Shown here: positions 21,811-33,084 of the stretch, one piece after another
Position numbering within the stretch: position 1 is the first letter of the stretch
How the letters are laid out: each line of letters opens with the position of its first letter
NCBI GenBank assembly: GCA_022494885.1
Contig: JAGVSM010002796.1
Span: forward strand, 1-64,000
DNA from: Micrasema longulum
Lineage: Eukaryota; Arthropoda; Insecta; Trichoptera; Brachycentridae
Direction of reading: 5' to 3'
Length of the DNA: 64,000 nt
Translations under genes and position numbers: made by a program
Notes under the pieces: generated by a model
Told to the model about the DNA's origin: nothing
Database searches by the model: none
The model's input: the letters and a program-made list of their open reading frames with translations, nothing else

Positions 21811-23525
21811 TAATTGACAAAAATAATATTTTTTATGCAGCCGTTATGCAAGCAATATTTAATTTTCACTGAGTAAAATCAGATCCCTAGATTAATTAAT
21901 TTTTATTTAAGAAGGTAAACATAAACAGAAAAAATATAAAAGGAAAAATAATGAAACCCACTAAACCGCAAAACCAGCTTGTCAGCAGTAGTAACCAGCA
22001 GAAAACCTTAATACTGTTGAATGTGGACCCTACAATTTCTAGCCGCACTCCTAGTTTTGTGTTGAAAGCTGCCATTTTCTGTAACATATGCATCCAGGTA
22101 TTTGAAACTGTTGACCCTTTTGATGACTTGGTTTGGTTTATGAACGAAATGAATGCAAATCGGAATTCACTGATCAGTGGAGCAATTCGTTTGCTATTTA
22201 TTTATAAAACCCGTAATATTGTCATACCCAATATTCACAGTCTGCATTACGTAATGCAAGCCTTAAGTTATACTCTCCACTATTGTTAAATAAATAAATA
22301 AATACTAAATGCCGATCCACCCTAATTTTACCGTGCCAAGCGGGTTTGGATGGTATACGTGAAATGGACCAAAGTCTTGCCTGCTTTTCATGTAAGGTAA
22401 AGTTGTTTGCTCGCTGCACGTTTTTCTGCTTGATAAATTTCCTTGAATTTAGCGTTTTAATGAGAGAAAATTAATCCAATTTCCCCCAAGAGAACAGCAT
22501 GTTTGAAGTCGATAGATCATGGAAAAGTTTTCTAAATTTATAACTAAGTAATTAATTAACGCCTTTTCCAGAGTTGTTTTAAATCTGCACGAACTTTGTA
22601 AATTATTTGCAAATTGATTACTTACCTTATTTGCTTTGACTTTTTTTAGAATTAAGTAAATAAACCTTTGAAATTATAAACTTTATATTTGAAACATTGA
22701 CTTTGTGGTTAGTCATTAAAATAAAAAAAAATAAAAAAACTTTGTTTTAGCCACTTTTTAAATATTTTTTTACCAAACTTTTTGAAGGTTTACTACAAAA
22801 TTCTGAGATTGTCCAAATGTTCCAAATTACCTTCTCTAAAATAATCTTAATTCCTTTTATAATTTGTCACATTTATGGTTTGTTTCTCAAAATCTCAAAT
22901 TTGTCCAATTTTATACCGTAAGCAAACGTAACGAATGTAATTCAACGTATTTTGTAAAATACTGTACTGTACATGCATGATTTATAAATTAAAAAGAAAA
23001 TATAAAAAAACTGCCGTGTTCGAATTTTTTTAATAATTGAAATTCGTCATCGTCATCCGAAGGAACCGGTTTTACGAAAATTATTTATATTTCATTTTGT
23101 TTTTTATAAGTATTTATAAGTCAATAAATAGTAACAGTGATTGTTTATTTTTGTGTTAATACATATTAAAAAATACATTAAATCAATTATTCTACTCTCG
23201 CCACTACCGTTTATTTAACGGCGAAAAAATCTTTTATATTTTTAGTCAGGGTGTTCATTAAAATATAAACGAATTTAGACATTTTTGAAATCACGTACAC
23301 ACCGCAATTCAAAAGCAGCGAGTTTATCTCTTATTTACTGGAACTCTTAAGCGTGTCTCTATTTTTTTGTAAATGCCGGTTAAGAGGCATTATACAACAA
23401 AAATCGATTTTAACTTTGACGGCTGGTTTCTGGCTGGTTTGTTTGCTTTAGAACGATTTTCGGTCTTCCTTATTAATAATATGTAGTGCACATACAATTA
23501 AACAAATTCGATTGAATAAACATAT
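21811..23525. other. Intronic sequence without a recognised gene
   Basis: A 112-codon ORF at 21951-22289 (plus) and a 65-codon antisense ORF overlap. Neither shows a motif, splice site or homologous copy I can recognise. Confidence 0.45.
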
Positions 23526-23776
23526 TGTCGGCCTTGTGGTGTAGTGGTCAGCGTGTTTGCTTACCACGCAGGAGGTCTCGGGTACGATTCCTGACTTAGT
23601 TAAAATGAAATATTAATTTTAACAGGTGTAAAATAGAACAATTTATAGAACCTGAACTGGTACCTGAAGCAAAAGACTGATCATTTTTCCTTTGTGTCAC
23701 AAAAATGATACACTGCGATTGGTGTACCAATGCAGTACCCTATGTACCATTAGGTGCGGAAAGGGAACGATGATGA
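23526..23776 (+). mobile_element. SINE-A, full length
   Basis: Head GGCCTTGTGGTGTAGTGGTC, B-box-like GGTCTCGGGTACGATTCCTG (one change from GGTTCGATTCC), body to GAAAGGGAACGATGATGAAT at 23775. Confidence 0.8.
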
Positions 23777-23964
23777 ATAATCATGAATTGTAAGATAATA
23801 ACAGATTTCACATTTATGTTGACGGTTGATTATCAGATAAGACCCATTGTTTAAAAAAAATGCTCGTGAAATCATTTTATTGAACATTAAATAAACTTCA
23901 GTAAAATTTAATTGATTTGATTGCCAAACATATTTTCTAAGATAATAAAACGTTTCTAGATTTT

Positions 23965-24100
23965 CGTGAAGTTCATTCATCTGCCAATAATTTCACCTAC
24001 TAGGCAACGCATGAAAAGTGGTCAAGGTCATAAGCCCTGTAAATGCTTATAAGCCCTGAAAATAATTCACATATTATTTTCTCTTAAACATTATCTTATC
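23965..24100 (-). repeat. Fold-back family F fragment
   Basis: Holds AATTTCACCTACTAGGCAAC and GGTCATAAGCCCTGTAAATG, then TTAAACATT; rearranged relative to the 28.6-kb copy. Confidence 0.5.
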
Positions 24101-24214
24101 AGGTTGGAATAACTAAACTTCCCAAAAGATATGTGCTTGGTGACGTAAGCTAAATTGCTAGTAAAATAAAAAAAATGTTTTTTATTTCCTACATAAAATG
24201 TTTTGTTTTATTTA

Positions 24215-24320
24215 TGCGTATAGGTATGTGTATGTATTTATGTGTGTATATGTATATATATATATATATGCGTGCATATATGTAAAGGTGTGTATGTGTA
24301 ATGTGTATGTACGTGTCAAT
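24215..24320. repeat. TG/TA microsatellite
   Basis: Run of TATGTG, TA and GTGTGTA units, read directly. Confidence 0.75.
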
Positions 24321-24344
24321 TTTGTGCATACAATCCAAGTCCAT

Positions 24345-24490
24345 ACAAAGGTCCGCGGATAAAATCTCACTCTACTACAACTCGATTCCCATTTTTCCAG
24401 CACACGTTAATTTCTACTTTAAGAAAATGGTCTAAAAATTTAAATATTTGTGTAAATAATAAGAACTTAGTATTTCTCATTTTTTATTTT
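24345..24490 (+). mobile_element. SINE-B fragment
   Basis: AAAGGTCCGCGGATAAAATC, TACAACTCGATTCCCATTTT and TAAATAATAAGAACTTAG correspond to the B-box side and body of SINE-B. The head is missing. Confidence 0.6.
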
Positions 24491-24827
24491 TAAAAAAATC
24501 TTGCCGTAGCGTAAAACTGATCAAATCAGAACGCACGGTATATTAACTTTTTTTTTAATCATTTCATCCTATTTTTTTTACTTGTACTGTAAATCTATAC
24601 AGTTTGAAAAAAAAGAGTTATATTAATTTTTTTCATCTCAAAAAAAAAGGATAAAGCTTTATTCAATTACTTTTCGACCGGCTTAAAATTTAGACTAACT
24701 TTTGGTACATTGATTATTATATAAAAACATAGCATTAAAACAAAATTTAGTAAATAATTTAGAGAACAAACTAAAATGTTTGTTTTTGAAAAGAAATAGA
24801 AGTATTTTTTGAAAAGAAATAGAAATA

Positions 24828-25052
24828 AGAGGTCTCGGGTTCGATTCCCGACATGGTTGACATGAATTATTTAATTAAAAAATGTGTTTTTACACTAGAA
24901 AATTTCATGGTTCCTGGACTGGCACCTGAAACGTAAGACCGATCATCTTACCTTCATGTCACTAAAATGATCAAGATACGCTGCGATTTGTATACAAGTG
25001 CAGTGCCCTATGCACCATAATGTGCTGAAAGGGAATTATGATGATGATGATA
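24828..25052 (+). mobile_element. SINE-A, 5'-truncated
   Basis: Begins at the B box (AGAGGTCTCGGGTTCGATTC) and runs to the GGGAATTATGATGATGATGA tail. Preceded by a duplicated GAAAAGAAATAGAA. Confidence 0.8.
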
Positions 25053-25781
25053 AATTTTTAATCAGGGATAATTTTTAATATTTTTGGGTGTTAATATTTC
25101 AATTCTATAATATGTATTTAGCTAAATTTGAACGCCATTCGACAGTCGATATAAGTATAAATATTTTGCTAAATATGTACCTAAAAAATAAAACATCAAA
25201 TGCATGATTTTTTTTTTAATGGTGTGGTTTTGAATAAGAACAGAGTTTTAAAATGGCTAAATCATGTGATTTCCTGATTTTTAATGAGATTACAGCCTTA
25301 ATTTCACACTGGTTTTATGTGCATTAATGTACAGTTGGTAATCACATTATTTTATGCGAATAATCTACAAAAATAATTAACGAAAATATTGCAAAACGAG
25401 CATGATACATAAGTATTGCAAATGTGGCTTGTGGAAATTATCGCATTTTGACAGGTAGAAAATTACATATTATGTTATTATATACGGTTTCTGAAATCCA
25501 ATACACTATAGTTATTAGGAAGTAAGAAATAACTTAAAGATTATAACAACTTTCTTAAGAAATGAAATATACAGTGTTAATACGTAATGTAACTGCACAG
25601 TCGTCGATCTGCGTATAACAAATTGACAGGTGTTGCAAGAGAGATGGAAAACCCTTTGAGAAGAAAATACAGAAGTAAGTTATTAACGTAAGTGGATAAT
25701 TATATATGTACCTTAATGGATAGACTACGGGAGTCACATTGAACGAAATTTTTATTGCAAATTCGAAAACATAATTAAATC
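25053..25781. other. AT-rich intronic sequence
   Basis: No gene recognised; 25690-25745 contains a short copy of the GGAGTCACAT repeat also seen at 36420. Confidence 0.45.
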
Positions 25782-26252
25782 AACAATATTTTGAGTTTGT
25801 CCAAATTTTTGTAGACAAGGACTGGATTAAACTCCCTGGGGAGCTGTTTATATTACATAATACAACAGATATGAAGAACATTTAAGAAAAGGTAATATTA
25901 AAGTCAAGGCATCTACAGGGCTTGTTGATAAATCCACCTGGTCCCTGAAGAAGTATAGAAATTGAAAAAATAACATTTTCAGGCGTTGCCTAGCATGTTG
26001 GTGAAATAATTCAATTAGATGAATCTCACCCGCATAAATAAAGGAGTTCAGCTCTTTAACTTCACAAAGATTGATAGGTAAAGGAATTGAAGGAATAAAG
26101 ATGTTCAAATATGGGCAGAATGGTGAATGTTACACAGTGTGGAAAGTGGCCACTTAAACCAGCCATTGACAGGTCATAAGCCCTGTAGATGCCTAGACTT
26201 CTCTATAACATTCTCTTTAATATTCCTTATCTCTGTTGTAAAATGTTAATCA
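25782..26252. repeat. Fold-back family F, compact copy
   Basis: Left end 25855-25925 (ATACAACAGATATGAAGAAC...GGCATCTACAGGGCTT) is an imperfect inverted copy of 26175-26245 (AAGCCCTGTAGATGCCTAGA...TTATCTCTGTTGTAAAATG). The lead-in CAACAATATTTTGAGTTTGT is shared with 28620, 34252 and 46045. Confidence 0.7.
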
Positions 26253-28257
26253 TTATTTTTGAAACAAATAAGATAATATCATTGATTTCAAAAGTAATTA
26301 TTTGAAGAAATTTAAATGTAAAGAAAAATATTATTTTAAGAAAAGTAGTGCTGTTTAAATTAAAATAGTGTATCTGAGACTATTTATGTTTTTTGCATTA
26401 AAAACACACAAAAGTTAAGAAAATGATTCAACTTCTAGATATTATGACAATTGTTAAAAAAATCAAATTTAATATCGCCAATGAATAGTACCGAGATATT
26501 TTTAAAATAAACTAAAGAAAAAGAGTTATTTCATAACTTTGCAACAAGAGGATCTTAATATATAAGACCAGCAAATAAATTAAAAGCTATGTCCCATAAC
26601 TGCCTTATGTACAAAAGAATAAAGTAATTTGAGGAAAAGTCAGAAAGCATAAAAAATTTAAAAAAAGGTAAATATTTTTAAAATTTAATGTCAAGAGTAT
26701 ATATATTAAAAATACTTGGTTATATAAACAAATATAAACTAATACCACTTTTGGAAAAAAGGATTTTGAGTATTTTTCAATTTAAATCTATAACCTACTA
26801 CCACTATCTATTGAAACAATTAGTAAAGAGAAAACGTTCAAAAAGGCTATAAAAAATGGGTAGTGGAGCTTGGTAAAGGTAAAATAGATTATCTCATTCA
26901 GCCAAACCAATATTGAATCAACTGCTCTACAAATGTATAGCTTATGTCATGTTTTTGTTCTTTCATTGTGCGTTTTGCAATATAAATAATAAAAATTTAC
27001 ATAAATTAATTATTTAAATAAATACGCAGTGATTAAAACTGTCTGAATTGTTTGTTGATTATTTCTGTTTATTAAGTTAGTCTTCTTTGTTTATTCTCAA
27101 ATATAAAAATATTTAATAAAAAAGTATATTGTTAAGTGTCCTTGGCACGGATAACCCCAGTGAGGTCACATTATTTTTATTATTAATTATAGTTTACAAG
27201 AGAAAAAATATAAATGAATAAAATAAATAAATAAAATAAACTGGATACGAAAATCAAAATGTCATTTCATCAAATTCTGGATTTGCATCCGTCTGCCCCT
27301 GAGGTACAAATTTTATAAATGACAATTGAAATAAAAATTGTTGTCTCAGTATAGGAATGATATAATTTTATTCAGCTCGGGAGCCTTATAAAAAATATGC
27401 AAAGAAATATAAAATAATACACATATAATATACAAAATTGTAATGTAATAGGAGGCAAAAAAACTTTTTTTAAAAAAAAATTTCTCTTTTAATTTCATTT
27501 CATTGTACTCACGGCTTCTTAATTAGGTACGTGAAGAATTAAAATAAAATATTTATTGTTAATAAAAAAACTTAAAATTGAAGTACGAGTACCTGTCTCA
27601 CATGTAACAATATTTTTTCGAAAGTACATCGTTGAATGTCTTTGGCACGGGTAACTCCAGTTAGGTCACATTATTTTTTTTATTAATCATAGTTTATTAT
27701 GGAAAAAAATATGAATAAATAAAAATAAAACAAATATACATAGTAAATAGTGAAAAAACATACGTTTATATAAGTGTACAAATTGAACAGTTTGAATATT
27801 ATAAATTGGTATAGTAAGTGTACAATAGTAATAAATAATGTAAGAATAAGTATACATGTAAATATTATGTTGTAAATACAAATGACTATGTTTATCATAG
27901 AACTAAAAAAAAAAATAAAAAAAAAAACAAAATAAACTTCAGATTTTTATTTCAACTTAAAAACGCACTTTTATAATGAAAGTAGACTACGGTGTTTTAT
28001 TTAAATTTGAAATAGCTCGTTGCGATATTTTCTGCATTTTTCAGTTAAAAATGGCAAACAGTGGACTTCCATATTATATTCTCTAAGATACAGATATATC
28101 CTTGGCTTGTTTAGTTTTTAAATGTTTTTTTTAATCCTATTTTTCTTGTTTACAGGCAAATGAAGAATACAGTTTTGAGTGATAAATATATGCAGAACCC
28201 TGGACATGTGAGTGCTTTCGACGTTCCGGTAAAAATCTTCTAACAAGAAATCAATAG
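26253..28257. other. AT-rich intronic sequence with a direct repeat
   Basis: 27128-27245 and 27605-27725 share TTGGCACGGRTAACYCCAGT, AGGTCACATTATTTTT and an A-rich end; a third partial copy lies at 29705-29780. No gene is supported; the 60-70-codon ORFs at 27683-27898 are low-complexity. Confidence 0.5.
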
Positions 28258-28360
28258 GTGGACAAGGCCGACTCGCAGTGTATTGGTTGGCGCATTCGCC
28301 TTCCTTGTTTGAGGTCCTGGATTCGATTTTCGACAGGCTGGACATGTTTTTTTTCCAGGT
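28258..28360 (+). mobile_element. SINE-D (tRNA-like) copy
   Basis: CAGTGTATTGGTTGGCGCAT (A-box region) and TGGATTCGATTTTCGACAGG (B-box region), the best copy of this head. The body does not match SINE-A closely. Confidence 0.5.
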
Positions 28361-28619
28361 GGTTAGCATGGCAGTATTTCAAAGTGACTTTTCATATATG
28401 GCTCCAAGGGTGTTCAATGTTTTGGATAAACATATTTATTTTTCCGAAACATTGTGAATATTTAAGATGAACATCTATAACTGGATTTTATTTTAAAAAA
28501 GAAACTACTGTACATGATTGTAACGGGAATAAATTTGTAGCTTCGGTGCTGCCTTCATTATTACCCCAATGTTAATATATACTCGTATTATTGTAAATCA
28601 ACTTTGTAATGATGCTTGT

Positions 28620-29515
28620 CAACAATATTTGGAGTTTGTCAAAATTTTTAAAGACAAGGACTGGATTCAACTCCTCGAGGAGTTGTAAATATTAACATAT
28701 CACAACAGAAATAAACAACATTTTAGAGAAGGTAATAGAAGTCTAGGCATCTTCAGGGCTTGAGACCTGTCATTGGCTGGTTTAAGTGGCCACTTTACAC
28801 ACTGTGTAAAATTCACCATTATTCCCATATCTGAACATCTACATCCCTTCAATTTTTTCATCTGTTGATGTTTGTGAAGTTAAAGAACTGAAATCTTTAT
28901 TTATGCGGGTGAGGTTCATCTAATTGAATTATTTCACCTACATACTGAAAATCTTAAAACTTGTCTACAAAAATTTGGACAAACTCAAAACATTGTTGAT
29001 AAATCCACCTGGTCTATGAAGAAGTATAGAAATGGAAAAAATAAGATTTTTAGGCGTTGACAAGTATGTAAGTGAAATAATACAATTACACCAATCTCAT
29101 CCGCATAAATAAATGTTTCAGCCCTTTTTTTTTTTTGTAAAATAAATATTTGCGTTCTTATGATTTACCTAAATATTTGATTTGGAGGGCCATTTTCAAC
29201 GAGTTGTAAATAATTCACTTTTAGAAAATGGAATCAAGTTGGGGTAGATTGGGATTCGAACCACGGACCTTTGGTCCGTGAGTCCGAGATACTAGCCGCG
29301 GGACCACAACCCGATTTATAAAATTTCACTTAAATCAATATATAGAAGAATTGAAAAAATATGAATGTTCAAACATAGGCAAAATGGTGAATGTTGCACA
29401 GTGTGTAAAGTGATCACTTAAACCAGCCAACGACAGGTCATAAGCTATGTAAATGCCTAGACTTCCATATTCCCTTGTCTTAAATGTTCCCCATCTCTGT
29501 TGTAATTTGTGAATT
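28620..29515. mobile_element. Fold-back element, longest copy (family F)
   Basis: Left half 28620-28945: CAACAATATTTGGAGTTTGT, AAGTCTAGGCATCTTCAGGG, TGGTTTAAGTGGCCACTTTA. The right half repeats the same blocks inverted: CCACTTAAACCAGCCAAC-type at about 29413-29435, CCATCTCTGTTGTAATTTG at 29490-29510. The junction near 28965 (GTCTACAAAAATTTGGACAA) is the inverted lead-in. Total about 900 bp including a nested SINE-B. No ORF. The structure resembles Foldback-type or long-TIR MITEs. Confidence 0.7.
29127..29318 (-). mobile_element. SINE-B nested in a fold-back element
   Basis: Full-length minus copy: head to 29316 (CGGGTTGTGGTCCCGCGGCT), B-box-like GGTTCGAATCCCA, body, and T-rich tail at 29127-29140. 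It interrupts the fold-back arm after CAGCCC, so it inserted later. Confidence 0.8.
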
Positions 29516-29564
29516 ATTTTAGTTAATTTATTTTAGTTAATTTCAATGTTACAAAAACAATCGA

Positions 29565-29635
29565 GATACTCTATGATTGGAGCATCAACGTAGTGCCCTA
29601 TGTGTGACTAGGTGTGGATAGGGCAATGATGAGGT
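29565..29635 (+). mobile_element. SINE-A 3' fragment
   Basis: CGAGATACTCTATGATTGGA, GTAGTGCCCTATGTG, then ATAGGGCAATGATGA: the 3' end of SINE-A only. Confidence 0.5.
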
Positions 29636-30151
29636 TAAAAATATTATTTAAAAATTATTTTTTTATCAAAATGCGTGATTTTTCCGTTGTTTTGTTTTCA
29701 ATCGAAAAAAATATCCAGAGGTCATATTATTTTTATTATTTATCTTAGTTTAAAATGGAAAAAATAATAAAAAAAGAAAAATGTAAACATACTTAAAAAT
29801 TGAAAACGTTACTAAATTTCTCTCAATCTTTTATCTAAAATCCACTATTCATGTTTGTGTTATCAATAACTTTTATAGCATTCTTTACGTAGTGGGTATA
29901 CGTATCCATAGAATTCAAGTGCCGAGCATACAATTTCTCAACCGGACAGTTATACACTTTTATTCAATGCTTTCAATATTTCAATAACCACGCCGACACA
30001 TTTTACACAGGCAACAATAGTTTATATTTAAGTCATTTCTATTCAGTAACGCGCACAATTATCTTAAACATTAGTAAATACTACTAATCGAAACTTTCTC
30101 TTAATAGTAAGATTAAGCATTACATCACGATTAATGAATGAAGCAACTTAC

Positions 30152-30422
30152 TTTCAAAGGCCCACAGAGTCAGATTTTGTAAGCTGTTGTACATGGTTCG
30201 TGTGTCTTCTGCGCATCTTCTGCTGATGTTCACATTTTCAGTCTGTAACTTCCAAGAAATATCCAGAAGGTTCTCGGCACTTCCAAAAGAAGAATCCAAC
30301 CTTCTTCCATTATCTAATTTCAAACTGTTTTCAGCGTCACTAGGGGCGTTTAATAATACGCTCTCTTGGGTGTTGGACGATGATAGGGCGCAGAAAATCA
30401 CGACCAAAAAGAATATACGCAT
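30152..30422 (-). CDS. nrf-6-like: NRF-6-like acyltransferase, exon 1 (signal peptide + NRF domain start)
   Basis: ATG at 30422-30420 in AAAATG context opens 90 codons plus one base, ending at donor GTAAGT (30151). Residues 1-16 (MRIFFLVVIFCALSSS) form a signal peptide. A low-complexity acidic linker follows, then ISRRCAEDTRTMYNSLQNLT and LWAFE, the C-x(4-6)-T-x-x-x-x-x-SL-x-x-L-x-LWA start of the NRF domain, with Cys70. N-glycosylation sequons lie at Asn65 (NIS) and Asn83 (NLT), fitting an extracellular or lumenal domain. Splicing the phase-1 end to exon 2 (5825-6054) restores the domain with no gap, which argues that both exons are real and used together. An alternative upstream start is not excluded, but the signal peptide supports this one. 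Confidence 0.88.
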
Positions 30423-30748
30423 TTTGAATGGCTTGATTACGTTCTGAATACTAAAACTTCAAATAAACTTCTCCAATTTCGTCTCTTTCAAGTCACAATT
30501 AGACTAATTTATACGACGTGAACATTCTGTCAATGATTCAATTTAAACTCGTTTAAACCGAATCTTCCGAGGAAAAATAACCTTTATTGAGATCATCACT
30601 CAATTTCGTAAATAAAAACAATAATAATAAAATAATCACTTTATGTGAAGTAGTCGAATTCACAACACGAATTAATTCACTCGGATCGAGACAGCTTTCA
30701 CTCGATATTAAAACTGTCAATGTCACATCGACTATCGATTAAAGGTTT
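30423..30748 (-). promoter_or_regulatory. Presumed 5' UTR and promoter region of the NRF-like gene
   Basis: Unique-looking sequence upstream of the ATG, more mixed in composition than the intron, containing TCGA/ATCGAT-rich stretches near 30700-30740. I see no convincing TATA box. The assignment rests on position only. Confidence 0.35.
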
Positions 30749-31198
30749 GTGTGTGGTTTTAACGTAAAACGCTCAATAGTACAAAGTGAAAGTACGGCGA
30801 TTAAAAAAAGCGGACATGTTACCGGTACTGTGGCCCAGTTGTCAATGATGGTACGATCAAAATGGCTTGTTCGGAGTGCGGTTACCCCCACAAGAGTGTT
30901 GCGTAACCCTTATGTTACGCAAAGCCCGAGTGAATTGATTGACCTAGACCAGTATTTCCTCGTTGCTCCCTCAATTTCTGGCAATTTCTCTACCCAGAAT
31001 GAGAGAAAAGTAGTTGGACCAGTCTCTCGTGGTGATAACCCAAGATACTTCGAGTATTCGTGTATCGTGACCCACATAACACAAGAGCATACGACTAATG
31101 CAGTTTGGAATTATTTATCTAAAGGAAATGACATAACTTGGCATTTGATTGGATACAAAATGGCGGAAACAATTAGCATTTTCTCACGATTTGCATAA
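30749..31198 (+). other. 149-codon ORF, unrecognised, divergent from NRF exon 1
   Basis: Open from a non-ATG start (GTG) at 30749; the first true Met is further in. The sequence is noticeably less AT-rich than its surroundings. It includes NPYVTQSPSELIDLDQYFLV and NERKVVGPVSRGDNPRYFEY, with no domain I can name. It starts about 330 bp upstream of the NRF ATG on the opposite strand, so it may be a divergent transcript, a unique promoter-proximal segment or a chance ORF. Confidence 0.3.
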
Positions 31199-32147
31199 AA
31201 ATATTATAACGACCGGTTTTTAAATGTCTTTCATCGCTAAGCACATGGCACAGATCTTACGTTTAAATTATTTATGATTGCGAATTAATAGAGATTTTAT
31301 GAACGGTTATTTACAGTGCTGTGAAAATAACGATGTAATATGGACATATTTATATTGGGCAATGAAAAGTCGTTGACCAAGATTAATTCGAAGACAAATT
31401 TAGTGCCACTTACAAAAAATAATTTTTATAAATATATTCATCACCCGAGTTATACAAGCTCTGTCGAATTTTAACTCATTTATCCAATAAACAATTAGTA
31501 AGTCAACTTTTCAAGTAAATGCTAGCATTCTCTGTATTTTGATTAATGTGATTTATTTTGTTATTTTCATCTGACATTTGACAAATTGAAGCAGCTGACG
31601 TTACAAACTTTTATAATAAGTGTCAGATTGTAGAAATTCAGTTGAATTAAGTTTTTAAAACAATGTTTTGAAATATTATTTCTTAATTGAAGTTGAATTT
31701 GATTTATACCTCATGGCAGGTATACTGAGGTTATAACAAACATTATAATAAACCATGATTAGCTTTTCGTAGTCTGTTTTGTTATTTAATTTAGTACTTA
31801 CTATTATTTGGCATATTATTTGTTACTCCTATTTCTTATTTTTCTTACTATAATATTGAGTGAGTTTCTAGAAAACATATCTCAATTATCATTTCAATTA
31901 TGTTTTTATATATATATTCTTTTTCTATTGATTTCAATGATACTCTTATTTTGTTTTTTATTAACACTTCTCTGTTTTACTATTATTTTGTTGATTTTAA
32001 TGATACCATTATTTTGTATATTTGATTTTGTGTGAATCTAAATTTGTAAAATTTTAATTTTAAAAATGATTTCTAATTATCTTTTTTGCATTGTATTCTT
32101 TGGAATTTTAGTATTTATTACTTGTACCTTTTTTTCTAGATTGTAAT
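31199..32147. other. AT-rich sequence, no gene recognised
   Basis: The 75-codon ORF at 31808-32035 is almost entirely hydrophobic because of T-rich sequence; not counted as a gene. Confidence 0.5.
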
Positions 32148-32410
32148 TCTTTTACATCACAGGGATGGAGAATACCTTAAAAAAGGGAATATGGAAGTCT
32201 AGGCATTTACAGGGCTTATGACCTGTCATTGGCTGGTTTAAGTGGCCACTTTAAATATTGTGTAACATTCACCATTTTGCCTATGTTTAAACATCCATAT
32301 TTCATCAATTCTTCCATCTGTTGATTCTAGTGAAGTTAAAGAGCTGAAACCTTTATTGTTGTGAAGAGATTTATCTGACTGAATTATTTCACATACTAGG
32401 CAACAATAAG
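32148..32410 (+). repeat. Fold-back family F, left arm
   Basis: TTACATCACAGGGATGGAGA, AAGTCTAGGCATTTACAGGG, TGGTTTAAGTGGCCACTTTA, ATTCTTCCATCTGTTGATTC. The inverted right half is absent. Confidence 0.65.
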
Positions 32411-32914
32411 TTCATTAATATTTAAACTAGTGTAATTTTGAATGAATAAATAAATAAATGAATGCGAGTATTAACATTTTTTTTTAAAACTGGTAAGTAT
32501 TCAGTATATGTACAATAATGTACAAGGAAAAACGCCATTCAAAAGTTGTTTTCTAATTATTTAAATGAAAAAGAATGAAATAGCGATTTTATTTAACATA
32601 AGACAAATAAATTTAAGTTTCTAAAGTAGACATATCAAAATTGCTTAATTTTTAAGAAGGCTTTAGGAAAAAAAATTACAACTAAGGTAAAATTAATATT
32701 TTTTAACAGCTCGTGATTCTGAATGTTTACGCGTTTTATTTATTTTTATTGTTTTAGTTAGCTAAGCTATACGTTTATTAAATTTCGCCTCAACTGTGCT
32801 TACATTGAACTTAGTATGTAAGGAATGAAATATAGTAAGTACAAGTTGACGTGACTTTGTTGATAATGCTTATCTCGACATAAGAAATAAAATACACGTA
32901 TCTCGAAATGTTTG

Positions 32915-33060
32915 CACATATTGTGCATAGTTTTGCTACACATTCGCCCGAGAGATCGCATTTCGACGGCATTCAGTCTACTCTCATCCTTGTTTTTTCC
33001 AATTCCGTACTTCGCTTCGATACGTAAGGGTCGACCAGGACTCCATTGTTATGATTTTTA
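32915..33060 (-). mobile_element. RTE-like LINE fragment (family R)
   Basis: CTACACATTCGCCCGAGAGA and CATTCAGTCTACTCTCATCC match the minus-strand LINE near 60255-60310 (NAVERRYLRRMCG and upstream). Confidence 0.55.
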
Positions 33061-33084
33061 TACCAGTTATGATTTTTATAAATT

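Larger units (their letters stand above)
6055..30151 (-). other. nrf-6-like: 24.1-kb phase-1 intron of the NRF-like gene
   Basis: The intron runs from donor GTAAGT (30151-30146, minus) to acceptor CAAG ending at 6055. It holds no exon I can recognise and is filled with SINEs, MITEs, LINE 3' ends and fold-back elements, listed separately. The exact in-frame join of exons 1 and 2 supports both boundaries. Confidence 0.85.

Noticed and set aside
21951..22289. 112-codon plus ORF as an intronic nested gene
   Set aside because: No motif, no promoter or splice evidence, and an antisense ORF overlaps; kept only as a note.
27683..27898. Overlapping 64- and 71-codon minus ORFs
   Set aside because: Low-complexity A/T repeats open several frames at once.
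30749..31198. Calling the divergent ORF a real protein-coding gene
   Set aside because: It begins at a non-ATG codon, has no recognisable domain, and could be chance in less AT-rich DNA.
31808..32035. Small membrane protein
   Set aside because: Leu/Phe/Ile-rich only because the strand is T-rich; no start context, homologue or regulatory signal.
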